A stretch of DNA of 9,745 nt from JACVRW01 sp040509755 (GTDB lineage Bacteria > Actinomycetota > Thermoleophilia > Solirubrobacterales > Thermoleophilaceae): positions 1 to 9,745 of the forward strand of contig JBEVKF010000029.1 in the NCBI GenBank assembly GCA_040509755.1. Direction: 5' to 3'. A program made the translations under genes and the position numbers. The notes below the pieces were generated by a model. The model had not been told where the DNA came from and ran no database searches. It saw only the letters and a list, made by a program, of their open reading frames with translations. Positions 1-6,813 of this stretch are shown here, one piece after another (positions within the stretch are counted from its first letter, which is position 1; each line of letters begins with the position of its first letter).

Positions 1-1
1 T

Positions 2-193
2 ATCAGGATCGAGTGCGAGCTGCTCCAAGACGTTGGGATCCTGCCTCGGAATCTGGGGCTCCTCAGCGACGAGCAGGACATGCGATCGATCGTGGCCGAG
101 ATCGTGGGGCTGTTCGACAAGTACAGCCTCCCGGTCGAAGCCCACATGGATCTGCTCGAGACGACCAGCCAGTGGCGCCAGCGCGTGGACTGA
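2..193 (+). CDS. C-terminal end of an unknown protein (cut by window edge)
   Basis: An open frame enters from the left edge and stops at TGA 191-193, giving 63 residues. It looks coding: charged and hydrophobic residues alternate as in amphipathic helices (for example the stretch reading SIVAEIVGLFDKY near residues 34-46), and third positions are GC-rich. I do not recognise the family. A short hairpin (CCCGC-TCAA-GCGGG, 201-214) follows the stop but has no T-tract. The gene lies on the element side of the tRNA-like scar at 683-727 and beside a broken integrase, so it may be cargo of a decayed integrated element. That role is inferred from position only. The start lies outside the window. Confidence 0.45.
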   Translation: MRIECELLQDVGILPRNLGLLSDEQDMRSIVAEIVGLFDKYSLPVEAHMDLLETTSQWRQRVD

Positions 194-230
194 GATTCAA
201 CCCGCTCAAGCGGGGCCACCGCTGTCGAAG

Positions 231-356
231 CTATTCCAAACTCCACTTGCGCGCCCGCATGGTCTCGATCACGTGGACCGGCGCTACGTCGCGCAGATCG
301 CGATCGGTCACGGCAAGCGACGAGTGGCCGAGCGCGTCACGCAGGAAGTCGCCGCC
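231..356 (-). pseudogene. Tyrosine recombinase (integrase) C-terminal remnant
   Basis: On the minus strand about 40 residues match the end of actinobacterial phage-type integrases: a D-x-LGHSS box, then a VTDR-x-LRDVAP stretch and a closing MRARKW. In this family the residue after VTDR is the catalytic tyrosine that forms the covalent DNA link; here the codon at 300-302 reads GAT (Asp), one base from TAT (Tyr). Upstream of codon ~356 the frame loses all resemblance: no HxLRH box or catalytic Arg is visible in any frame up to 680. The gene is therefore both 5'-truncated and catalytically dead. It sits about 330 bp from a partial tRNA, the usual setting of such integrases. The family call rests on motif recognition; a longer decayed 5' part cannot be excluded. 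Confidence 0.7.
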
Positions 357-682
357 TGACGCGAGGGGCCAACTTTGCAGCCCCCGGCTCTTCATGCGTG
401 ACGGCTCGAATGCTTGTAGAACTGGTGCGGGGCCGACTTGTCGATCTCGACCTTCGCACACGTGCCGGGGTTGCGCCCACCTGTCTCTGGGGTCCACCTG
501 ATGGCTGCCCGACGGGATCACGAACGCGTCCGCCGCCAAGAACTTTTGAGGTACGGATTGGGTACGTCACCGCGAGAATCCGCGGTCAAGCGCGGACACC
601 GGGCAAGCGCACGACGTGCGCCAATCCCGCTCGTGGAGCCAAATCTTGTGCCCGCGCGTGTACGCCCTTCCCGTCCCCAACC
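357..682. other. Non-coding stretch, probably decayed element DNA
   Basis: I see no convincing gene here. Open frames exist on both strands, but their translations are rich in Arg, Pro, Ser and Cys without a domain-like pattern, and none has a credible ribosome-binding site. The stretch lies between the integrase remnant and the tRNA-like scar, so the simplest reading is degraded sequence of the same integrated element. Confidence 0.4.
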
Positions 683-727
683 TGCCTCGTAAAGATGGGG
701 TCCCCGGTTCGAGTCCGGGTGGCGGCT
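683..727 (+). repeat. 3' half of a tRNA-Thr-like gene (attachment-site scar)
   Basis: The sequence carries an anticodon loop CTCGTAA (687-693; anticodon CGT, Thr), a perfect T-arm (CCCGG 703-707, TTCGAGT 708-714, CCGGG 715-719), the 3' acceptor strand TGGCGGC (720-726) and discriminator T727. The same discriminator base is used by the intact tRNA-Thr at 6265-6337. The 5' acceptor strand and D-arm are absent upstream, and the anticodon stem is mismatched, so it cannot be a working tRNA. Duplicated tRNA 3' ends are typical attR scars left by tyrosine integrases. In this orientation the element would lie to the left, where the integrase remnant is, with the intact tRNA beyond the window. Confidence 0.7.
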
Positions 728-759
728 TCAGCCCCGTGCGCCGCTCGTCGGAAAGGGTG

Positions 760-1173
760 TCAGCTCACCGGCACGCGGCTTCGGCGCCGCAGGCGCCGTA
801 GCGCCCTGCGTCCAAGCCCCGCGGCGCGCGGGTCGGCCAGGACGATTCGCTCGGCGCCCAGCTCCTCGGCCTGCCCAGCGATCGCCTCCGCGGCCCGAGC
901 GCCCTCGTAGCCGAGCACGAGCAGCTCGACCGACTCGTCGTCTTCCACCGCCAGGCGCGCCTTGGTCAGCTCCATTTGGGCCAGCTCGCGCTGCACCCGG
1001 TTCCAGTAGCCCGACTGGAAGTTGCAGCAGCGGACCTTGACCGGCTCCTGGTAGGCGAGCGCGATGACCGTGAGTCGCTCGCCGCGCCGGCTCGCCACCC
1101 GGGCGGTCTCGCGCAGCAGGGCGTCGCCTCGAGCACCGGCGCCGTACACGACCAGGGTGTGCGCTTCAGCCAT
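760..1173 (-). CDS. Divergent universal-stress-protein-like (Usp) domain protein
   Basis: The 137-residue protein has the alternating beta/alpha pattern of a single Usp domain: a first strand TLVVYGAG near residues 6-13, a helix, a second strand RLTVIALAY, a long middle helix, and a late strand RIVLADP before an Arg-rich helix. The usual ATP-binding loop (G-x2-G-x9-G-S/T) is not recognisable, and the chain ends at SRVPVS, where Usp proteins normally have a further hydrophobic strand, so ATP binding looks doubtful. A CCNF segment near residues 53-56 is unusual. ATG 1171-1173 is preferred: the frame stays open far upstream, but that part is antisense to the neighbouring gene, and a TACAGT hexamer lies exactly 7 nt before this ATG. 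A perfect hairpin (CGGCGCC-GCA-GGCGCCG, 782-798) lies inside the 3' end. Divergent from the membrane-protein gene at 1216. The family assignment is fold-level. Confidence 0.7.
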   Translation of the reverse strand: MAEAHTLVVYGAGARGDALLRETARVASRRGERLTVIALAYQEPVKVRCCNFQSGYWNRVQRELAQMELTKARLAVEDDESVELLVLGYEGARAAEAIAGQAEELGAERIVLADPRAAGLGRRALRRLRRRSRVPVS

Positions 1174-1180
1174 CAAGACC

Positions 1181-1209
1181 ACTGTACGCCCGGAGCTCGC
1201 GGCTACTCT
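1181..1209. promoter_or_regulatory. Overlapping divergent leaderless promoters
   Basis: The 42-bp gap between the two ATGs holds a -10-like TACAGT on the minus strand (1186-1181), 7 nt before the Usp-like ATG, and a -10-like TACTCT on the plus strand (1204-1209), 6 nt before the VTT-gene ATG. Neither gene has a Shine-Dalgarno sequence. The two hexamers are 17 bp apart, so each occupies the other's -35 position, which would make simultaneous RNA polymerase binding impossible. The hexamers are seen; use as promoters is inferred. Confidence 0.45.
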
Positions 1210-1215
1210 CGGAAC

Positions 1216-1893
1216 ATGGAGTCGAGCGGCGCCGGCCGTCCTCTGGGGAGCCGCCGCGGCGCCTTCATCCGCATCGCCGCGTACGGCTCCGTGCTGGCCG
1301 TGATCGTCGGCACCGCCCTGGTCACCGGATCGCTGCCCTCGCCCGAGGAACTGCGCGATTGGGGAGACGGGTTGGGCGACCTCGGCTACGTGGCCTTCGT
1401 GCCTCTGTTCGTGCTGGCCAACTTCGTGGTCGCCTGGCCGATCCTGGCGGGCGCCGCCGGCTTGCTCTTCGGCACCGCGGTGGGCACACCGCTCGCGCTC
1501 GCCGGCCTGACCGCCGCCTCGCTCGCCCAGATGTTCGTGTCCCGCCGGCTCGCCGCCGGCCACCAGGGCGGGCTGCTCCCGAGGCGCACCCGGCCGCTCG
1601 AGGACTTCCTCACCCGCAACGGCGCGGTCGCCGTGATGGAGTCGCGGCTGGTCCCGTTGCTCCCCTATGGCCTTGTGAACTTCAGCGCCGGACTCACTCG
1701 CCTGCGCTTTCGAGACATGGCGCTCGGGACCGTGGTGGGCGCGGCCCCGAAGGTGTTCGCCTACACGGCCCTCGGCGGCAGCCTGACCGATCTGAGCTCG
1801 CCCGAGGCCGTTATCGCGATCGCACTGCTCGTGGCGCTCGGTCTCGGCGGGGCGCTGCTCGTCCGCCGCCAGATCGCTGCCGAAGCCGCATGA
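1216..1893 (+). CDS. VTT-domain (TVP38/TMEM64, DedA-like) membrane protein
   Basis: The 225-residue integral membrane protein has one N-terminal helix (about 17-38), a central hydrophobic block (about 57-110) with the glycine-rich ILAGAAGLLFG signature, and a second block starting with ESRLVPLLPYGLVNFSAG (about 142-159), the re-entrant R-x-[IVL]-P-x2-P-[FY] motif of the VTT family. A GTVVGAAPKVFAYTALG helix and a C-terminal helix follow. VTT/DedA proteins act in lipid and envelope homeostasis, and some are lipid flippases or scramblases; the substrate cannot be told here. Length is typical. ATG 1216 is chosen because the preceding in-frame sequence is antisense to the Usp-like gene and a -10-like hexamer lies 6 nt upstream, suggesting a leaderless mRNA. 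Its stop overlaps the next gene's start (ATGA), so the two are probably translationally coupled. Confidence 0.85.
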   Translation: MESSGAGRPLGSRRGAFIRIAAYGSVLAVIVGTALVTGSLPSPEELRDWGDGLGDLGYVAFVPLFVLANFVVAWPILAGAAGLLFGTAVGTPLALAGLTAASLAQMFVSRRLAAGHQGGLLPRRTRPLEDFLTRNGAVAVMESRLVPLLPYGLVNFSAGLTRLRFRDMALGTVVGAAPKVFAYTALGGSLTDLSSPEAVIAIALLVALGLGGALLVRRQIAAEAA

Positions 1894-2177
1894 GCTACTT
1901 CACGGGCGTGCGGCTCTATTCGCTGGCCGAGGTGTGCGTCTTCGCCACGCTGCTGGTGGTGGCGATCGGCGGCCTTGGCGAGGACGCGGAGCTCGTGCTT
2001 GGCTGGACCCACGGCGTCGGCTGGATCCTGCTCTGCCTGCTCGTGGCAAACGGCTGCCGGCGCGGAATCTTCCCGTGGCCGCTGCTGGCCGCAACCGTCT
2101 CGCCGCTCGGCCCGGTGGGCTGCACGGCCGGCATCGAATACCTGGTCCGGCGGCGGGCGGCCGAGCCGGCCGAGTAG
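1890..2177 (+). CDS. Small membrane protein, DUF3817-like
   Basis: This 95-residue protein starts at the ATG of an ATGA overlap with the preceding VTT gene. The pattern is that of DUF3817 proteins: an N-terminal RLYSLAEVCVFATLLVV helix with an acidic residue inside the membrane segment, a loop, then a T-HGVGWILLCLL helix with the conserved His-Gly, a short basic loop (CRRG) and a third helix PLLAATVSPLGPVG before a basic tail. Three membrane segments are likely (about 8-27, 40-56 and 63-86). The function of the family is unknown to me. Coupling to the VTT gene suggests the two act in the same membrane process. It converges with the minus-strand gene ending at 2193. Confidence 0.7.
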   Translation: MSYFTGVRLYSLAEVCVFATLLVVAIGGLGEDAELVLGWTHGVGWILLCLLVANGCRRGIFPWPLLAATVSPLGPVGCTAGIEYLVRRRAAEPAE

Positions 2178-2183
2178 AAGGCT

Positions 2184-2199
2184 GGGCTCGAGCTAGCCC
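2184..2199. terminator. Possible bidirectional hairpin between convergent genes
   Basis: GGGCT (2184-2188) and AGCCC (2195-2199) can pair around a 6-nt loop in the 15-bp gap between two convergent genes, overlapping the minus-strand stop codon. The stem is only 5 bp and no T-tract follows on either strand, so termination is a guess from position. Confidence 0.25.
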
Positions 2200-2666
2200 T
2201 GGCCGCGCGCCGCACCGGCGCCGACGAGCCGCTCGGCCAGTTCCTCACGGCTGGTGCCGCGCAGGTAGAGAACCCGGTCGAAGAGCTTGCCGTACACGTC
2301 CAGGACGGCGAACAGGATGTCGGCAGTGCCGACGGTCTCGGCCTCGCGGGCGGCCGCAAGGTCCGAGGCTCGCTTTGTGACGTCGTCGAGGACGTCGGGG
2401 CCCATCGGAGGGGTGCCCGGGCCATCCACCTCGGCCTCGGACCCCGTCATGAGCGGGGATTCCCCGACGCCGAGCGCCTGGAGCGACGCGCCGACATGAC
2501 CGTGCAGGCGCAGCGCGCGCAGCCAGCGCTCGGCCTCGTCTTCAGCTGAATGTGCGAATGGCATCGCAGTACCTGCCAGCGCCACTACCAGCGCCGCGTC
2601 CTGCGAGAGGGGAATGTGCCGCTGTGTCAAGAACGCCTCCCTGCGATCTGTGTCTTCGGCATCCAT
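2193..2666 (-). CDS. Standalone Clp N-domain-like protein
   Basis: The 157-residue soluble protein has no signal or membrane segment. Residues about 90-152 resemble one Clp_N repeat, the four-helix adaptor-binding module at the front of ClpA/ClpC: an A-x2-LA helix, then VGTADILFAVL (compare VGTEHLLLALL in ClpC), then a helix ending in REELAERL. Residues about 18-68, with LSQDAALVVALAG and HGHVGASLQALGV, look like a weaker first repeat. No AAA+ ATPase part is present, so it may be a free Clp_N module, perhaps ClpS-like or a regulator; that role is inferred. ATG 2664-2666 is the first plausible start; no Shine-Dalgarno sequence is visible. It lies 121 bp downstream of folE2 on the same strand. 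Confidence 0.55.
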   Translation of the reverse strand: MDAEDTDRREAFLTQRHIPLSQDAALVVALAGTAMPFAHSAEDEAERWLRALRLHGHVGASLQALGVGESPLMTGSEAEVDGPGTPPMGPDVLDDVTKRASDLAAAREAETVGTADILFAVLDVYGKLFDRVLYLRGTSREELAERLVGAGAARGQG

Positions 2667-2787
2667 CGGCAGGGATCGCCACCGCGCTTAGCTACGAAAC
2701 CCATGCTGGACATTCGTATGAGTTACCGAGGTTATGGCTAAAGGATTGCGGATCGAGCACTCGGAATGCGTCCAGGACGCCACCAGC

Positions 2788-3786
2788 TCATGCCGGGGGC
2801 GCGCCCTCGAGCCACTCGCGCATGCCCACGTGCCGCGCCACTCGCTCCCCGGTCTCGATCTCGCTCGCGAGATCGAGCATCAGGCCGTGGCGCTCGGCTA
2901 CCACGTTGTGCCTGTGAATCGTCTCGAGGTTCTCCTGGCGGGCGGACACGAACGCGTCGTCGGCGAGGTGGCCGAAGCGCTCGGTCGCCATGCGCACCAT
3001 CTCGCGCACGCAGTCCTCCACGAAGCGGGGTCGCATGTGGGCCTTCTCGACGACCTCGACCTCATCGCTGCGCTTCATCAACTCGTAGATCTCCGAGCTC
3101 ATCGACGACTCGACGATGTCGAGCAGCGACTGAGCCTCGATGGCCTCGGTGCAGCCCTCGGGACAGCCGATGTGGAGCGTGCCGATGCCGCGCTGGTTGT
3201 GGGTGGCCACGGGCACGGCCTCGAAGACGCGCTCGATCTCGCCATCGTCGAAGCCGGCGTCGCGAAGCCGCTGCTGCGAGCGCTCCATGACCATCTCCTG
3301 AGCGCACGGGCAGGCGGTCATGCCCTGAGCCTGGACCCCTACCACCCGGCGAGTGCCGAGCGGCGACGCCACAGCGGAGCCGAACAACGTGTAGATCTCT
3401 TGCGTGAGAGAGCCGGAGGCGGGCGTCGACTTGTTCTCCGGATAGCGAGCCGCGATGGTCACCTCGGCGCGCAGGCCGTCCTGGCGGTCGCGCACGCGTT
3501 CGGCGATGTGGGCGGCAAGCGTCTCCGCCTTGAAGGCCTCACCGAGGATCACCTCGTCGATCGCCTCGTTGACGACCTCCTCGAAGCGCGACATGTGCGC
3601 GCCCTTCTGCTCGGGGCCGAGATCGACGAAGCACTCGAGCTCCGCGTAGAACAGCTCCTCGCGTCCGTTGGAGCGAATTCGGATGACCTTCTCGACACCC
3701 GTCACGCCGACGCGCGACAGGCTTACCTGGGTCAAGGGGCGGCGTGCTTGGACGTCGCTACCGAGGAGGGTGGTTCGCTCGCTCAT
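2788..3786 (-). CDS. folE2: GTP cyclohydrolase FolE2/MptA type
   Basis: The 332-residue enzyme belongs to the FolE2 (type IB) / archaeal MptA family, tunnel-fold metalloenzymes that open the imidazole ring of GTP at the first step of folate or pterin synthesis. Visible signatures are FYAELECFVDLG (46-57), KGAHMSRFEE (61-70), the metal-ligand segment with CPCAQE (159-164), THNQRG (195-200) and the His at 205. Spacing and wording resemble MptA more than proteobacterial FolE2, and the chain is slightly longer than typical. MptA yields the cyclic phosphate and FolE2 dihydroneopterin triphosphate; which applies cannot be decided from sequence alone. The frame is open to an ATG at 3831, but the ATG at 3786 begins a more natural MSERTT N-terminus and has a TACAGT 11 nt upstream. 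Divergent from rpoD. Confidence 0.88.
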   Translation of the reverse strand: MSERTTLLGSDVQARRPLTQVSLSRVGVTGVEKVIRIRSNGREELFYAELECFVDLGPEQKGAHMSRFEEVVNEAIDEVILGEAFKAETLAAHIAERVRDRQDGLRAEVTIAARYPENKSTPASGSLTQEIYTLFGSAVASPLGTRRVVGVQAQGMTACPCAQEMVMERSQQRLRDAGFDDGEIERVFEAVPVATHNQRGIGTLHIGCPEGCTEAIEAQSLLDIVESSMSSEIYELMKRSDEVEVVEKAHMRPRFVEDCVREMVRMATERFGHLADDAFVSARQENLETIHRHNVVAERHGLMLDLASEIETGERVARHVGMREWLEGAPPA

Positions 3787-3797
3787 GGCCGCGTCCC

Positions 3798-3803
3798 ACT
3801 GTA
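3798..3803 (-). promoter_or_regulatory. -10-like element of the folE2 gene
   Basis: TACAGT on the minus strand (3803-3798) lies 11 nt before the ATG at 3786, implying a leader of only a few bases. The same hexamer precedes the Usp-like gene. No convincing TTGACA-like -35 box is found at 16-18 bp. I saw no obvious Zur-type operator, although many bacterial folE2 genes are zinc-regulated. Confidence 0.35.
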
Positions 3804-3981
3804 CTGACGGGGGCCTTGGGGCAAATCGCACGAACCTTCGTTACACTGGCCGCCGGTTCGACGCCGCGGACTCACACGGCCGCTGGCTCAGCCCCTTGCA
3901 GCATCGCTGCGACTGCTCGAAAACCTGAAATCGACGACAGCCCGCCGGGACGGGGGCGCCACGGTCAGAAGGAGCGAGGGG

Positions 3982-5101
<1,120 letters not shown>

Positions 5102-5118
<17 letters not shown>

Positions 5119-5713
5119 ACCACATGGTCGCGCCGCGCGGCAGCGCGGCCCGGCCGATCTCCTCGAAGCCCGCGCTCGCGTAGTAGGGGACGTTCGCGGG
5201 GTTGGCCGTGTCGAGGTAGACGGGCGCCTGCGCCTCCTCGAATACGCGCGCGAGGAGGGCGCGGCCGACCCCGCCGCGCTGGCGGCGCGGATCGACGGCG
5301 AGAAACCAGAGATAGACGTGCTCCTCCTCGGGATGGCCGCGGTCCTGGATGGCCGAGACCCGCAGGCCGCGGACGATCGGCCCAGGCCCGGCGAGCAGGA
5401 ACGGCGGGACGAAGCGAAAGAACGTCCACGCCGGCGCGGGATGGAGGCCGGCCGCGAACGTCGCGGCTACTCCAGTCAGCGCGCCGTCTCGGTAGGCGCC
5501 GTAGATGGGTCCGCCGTGGCGCTGCATGACCTTCAGCGCCGCACGGTGGTAACGGAGGGCGACGAGGTGCCGGTGCCCGGTCCGGACGGGCCCAACCGAA
5601 AGCCAGCCAGGATCGTGAAGCAGAGCCTCGGTGATGACCGCCGCCGCCGCGGACAGGTCGTCCGACCCGATCTCCCGGATTCCATCCGACCCCGAACGTA
5701 TGTTCCCTTGCAT
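5102..5713 (-). CDS. GNAT-family N-acetyltransferase
   Basis: The 203-residue protein has a GNAT fold. The acetyl-CoA pyrophosphate loop is VDPRRQRGGVGRALL (140-154), matching Q/R-x2-G-x-G/A. It is preceded by the strand VYLWFLA (133-139) and followed by VYLDTANPANVPYYASAGFEE (165-185), where the N-x-P-x2-YY-x3-GF pattern matches the C-terminal part of the family. A hydrophobic segment near 97-110 belongs to the fold rather than a membrane helix. The acceptor substrate is unknown. The in-frame ATG at 5713 is chosen over upstream codons, which are antisense to the neighbouring nuclease-like gene. Its start codon overlaps the divergent start (CATG), and its 3' end overlaps rpoD by 17 bp, so the gene is boxed in on both sides. 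Confidence 0.85.
5699..5704 (+). promoter_or_regulatory. -10-like element before the PD-(D/E)XK gene
   Basis: TATGTT (5699-5704) lies exactly 7 nt before ATG 5712, the spacing expected of a leaderless mRNA. It supports 5712 over the in-frame ATG at 5700, whose first base lies within this hexamer. No good -35 box is seen, and the hexamer lies inside the GNAT gene's upstream side. Confidence 0.35.
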
Positions 5714-6251
5714 GCTCACGCCGCGGGAGCAGGGTGACATCGGAGAGCTGTCGGCGATCGTCTGGCTGGCCGGCAAGGGATTCCCGGTCTTCAAGCCGAT
5801 CTTTCACAGCCCGCGGTACGACCTGGTCGCAGACCGCGGCGGCGGACTTGCCCGGGTCGAAGTAAAGACCTCGACCGTGTACCGAAATGGCCGTTGGAAC
5901 GTCTCAGTTTGCACCCGCGGCGGAAACCGCAGCTGGAGCGGGATGGTCAAACGCCTGGATCCGTCCCGGTACGACTTCCTCTTTGTCCTGACCGGTGACG
6001 GGCGTCGCTGGTTCATCCCATCGGACCAAGTCGAGGGTGGCTCGGGGGTATCCCTCGGCGGCCCGAAATACGCCGAGTTCGAGGTAGGGCCCGGGGACCC
6101 GATTCCAACCGCACCGCAGCGGACGCCGCCTCTACAATCGCCTTGCCAACCGCTCGGGGGGATGTCCGAGTGGCTAAAGGAGAGGCGCTGTAAACGCCTT
6201 GGCTCAGCCTACGCAGGTTCGAATCCTGCTCCCCCCACTACCGGCCGATGA
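5712..6251 (+). CDS. PD-(D/E)XK nuclease-like protein (group I intron-associated type), frame runs through tRNA-Tyr
   Basis: Residues 1-125 match the small PD-(D/E)XK endonuclease-like family first described with group I introns and common as free-standing proteins in this bacterial group. GDIGELSA (8-15) gives Glu12, PRYDLVAD (34-41) gives Asp37, and VEVKTS (49-54) gives the Glu50-x-Lys52 pair. NVSVCTRGG, YDFLFVLTGDGRRWFIP (87-103) and GGPKYAEFEV (116-125) complete the domain. All predicted catalytic residues are present; the DNA target is unknown. After residue 125 comes a Pro-rich tail, and the frame has no stop before the tRNA-Tyr gene: residues 149 onward are read from tRNA DNA until TGA 6249-6251, giving 179 residues. 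The tail from 149 is probably not functional protein. ATG 5712 overlaps the divergent GNAT start; an alternative ATG is at 5700. Confidence 0.8.
   Translation: MLTPREQGDIGELSAIVWLAGKGFPVFKPIFHSPRYDLVADRGGGLARVEVKTSTVYRNGRWNVSVCTRGGNRSWSGMVKRLDPSRYDFLFVLTGDGRRWFIPSDQVEGGSGVSLGGPKYAEFEVGPGDPIPTAPQRTPPLQSPCQPLGGMSEWLKERRCKRLGSAYAGSNPAPPTTGR
6132..6137 (+). promoter_or_regulatory. -10 element of the tRNA-Tyr/tRNA-Thr unit
   Basis: TACAAT (6132-6137) is a near-consensus sigma-70 -10 box. Transcription would begin near 6144, some 12 nt before the mature tRNA-Tyr. The -35 region is weak. The element lies inside the still-open frame of the nuclease-like gene. Confidence 0.5.
6156..6237 (+). tRNA. 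tRNA-Tyr(GTA)
   Basis: This 82-nt class II tRNA has acceptor strands GGGGGGA (6156-6162) and TCCCCCC (6230-6236) and discriminator A6237. The anticodon stem AGGCG/CGCCT (6183-6187/6195-6199) carries loop CTGTAAA with anticodon GTA at 6190-6192. The T-arm is GCAGG-TTCGAAT-CCTGC. The variable region is extended, as expected for bacterial tRNA-Tyr. CCA is not encoded. It lies wholly inside the same-strand open frame of the preceding gene and is 27 bp from tRNA-Thr. Confidence 0.95.
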
Positions 6252-6264
6252 GCCGGAAAACAGC

Positions 6265-6337
6265 GCCGACGTAGCTCAGCTGGTAGAGCACCTCCATGGT
6301 AAGGAGGGGGTCAGGGGTTCGAGTCCCCTCGTCGGCT
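6265..6337 (+). tRNA. tRNA-Thr(GGT)
   Basis: This 73-nt cloverleaf has acceptor GCCGACG (6265-6271) pairing with CGTCGGC (6330-6336) and discriminator T6337. The D-arm is TAGCTCAGCTGGTAGAGCA. The perfect anticodon stem CCTCC/GGAGG (6291-6295/6303-6307) carries loop ATGGTAA with anticodon GGT at 6298-6300. The T-arm is AGGGG-TTCGAGT-CCCCT. CCA is not encoded. A small inverted repeat (CCGGC-CGATGA-GCCGG, 6241-6256) lies between it and tRNA-Tyr. Its 3' part is repeated 2.27 kb downstream at 8569-8606, which marks this tRNA as a probable integration site. Confidence 0.96.
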
Positions 6338-6338
6338 T
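6299..6338 (+). repeat. tRNA-Thr 3' direct repeat, left copy (putative attL core)
   Basis: These 40 bases run from the second anticodon base of tRNA-Thr to one base past the discriminator. They recur in the same orientation at 8569-8606 with one substitution and two single-base deletions. Anticodon loop to tRNA 3' end is a standard crossover segment for tyrosine integrases. Confidence 0.65.
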
Positions 6339-6474
6339 GCCGGGAATTCACTGCTAACGGCGACAGGTTGTGATCGGCCCGCCTGCTTGCCACGGGTGTC
6401 CTTCCGCCGTGTCGGGGGAACGTATGGGCAACAACGGGACCTCACAGATCCAACGACTCGTGATCGCCCGAGAT

Positions 6475-6488
6475 CCTCCCCCGGGAGG
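6475..6488 (+). promoter_or_regulatory. Hairpin overlapping a ribosome-binding site
   Basis: CCTCC (6475-6479) can pair with GGAGG (6484-6488) around a 4-nt loop. GGGAGG (6483-6488) is the Shine-Dalgarno sequence 6 nt before GTG 6495, so the stem would hide it. With only 5 bp this may be chance. Confidence 0.3.
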
Positions 6489-6494
6489 CGTGCG

Positions 6495-6813
6495 GTGACG
6501 CCGCGCGAGCTGGTGGCCGACTACCTGGCCGCGGCCAAGCGCGGCGACTGGGAGGATGCCTTCGGGTACTTCGCCGACGACATCCTGATCCACATCCCGG
6601 GACGGTCCGAGTTCGCCGGTGATCATCGTGGGAAGGACGCCGTCGTGGCTACATCCAGACCATGCGCGACCGCTACCGGGAGGGAGAGATCGAGTTGGAG
6701 CTGATCGACATGCTCGCCAGCGAGAAGCACGTGGCTCTGCTCGTCTGCGAGCGCTTTCACGGCAGCCGGCGGGCCCACCTGGTCGACGAGGCCTTGCACA
6801 AGAATGTGGCCCC

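Noticed and set aside
201..214. Terminator after the first partial gene
   Set aside because: The stem is only 5 bp and no T-tract follows.
683..727. Functional tRNA-Thr(CGT)
   Set aside because: The 5' acceptor strand and D-arm are missing and the anticodon stem does not pair, so it is treated as an attachment scar.
1174..1563. N-terminal extension of the Usp-like gene
   Set aside because: The extension is antisense to the VTT gene, is low complexity (Gly/His/Gln/Arg) and would place the start far from the -10-like element.
2734..3807. Long plus-strand open frame (357 residues) opposite folE2
   Set aside because: It is the antisense shadow of a clearly recognisable GTP cyclohydrolase; its translation is Leu/Ala/Arg/His-rich with no domain pattern.
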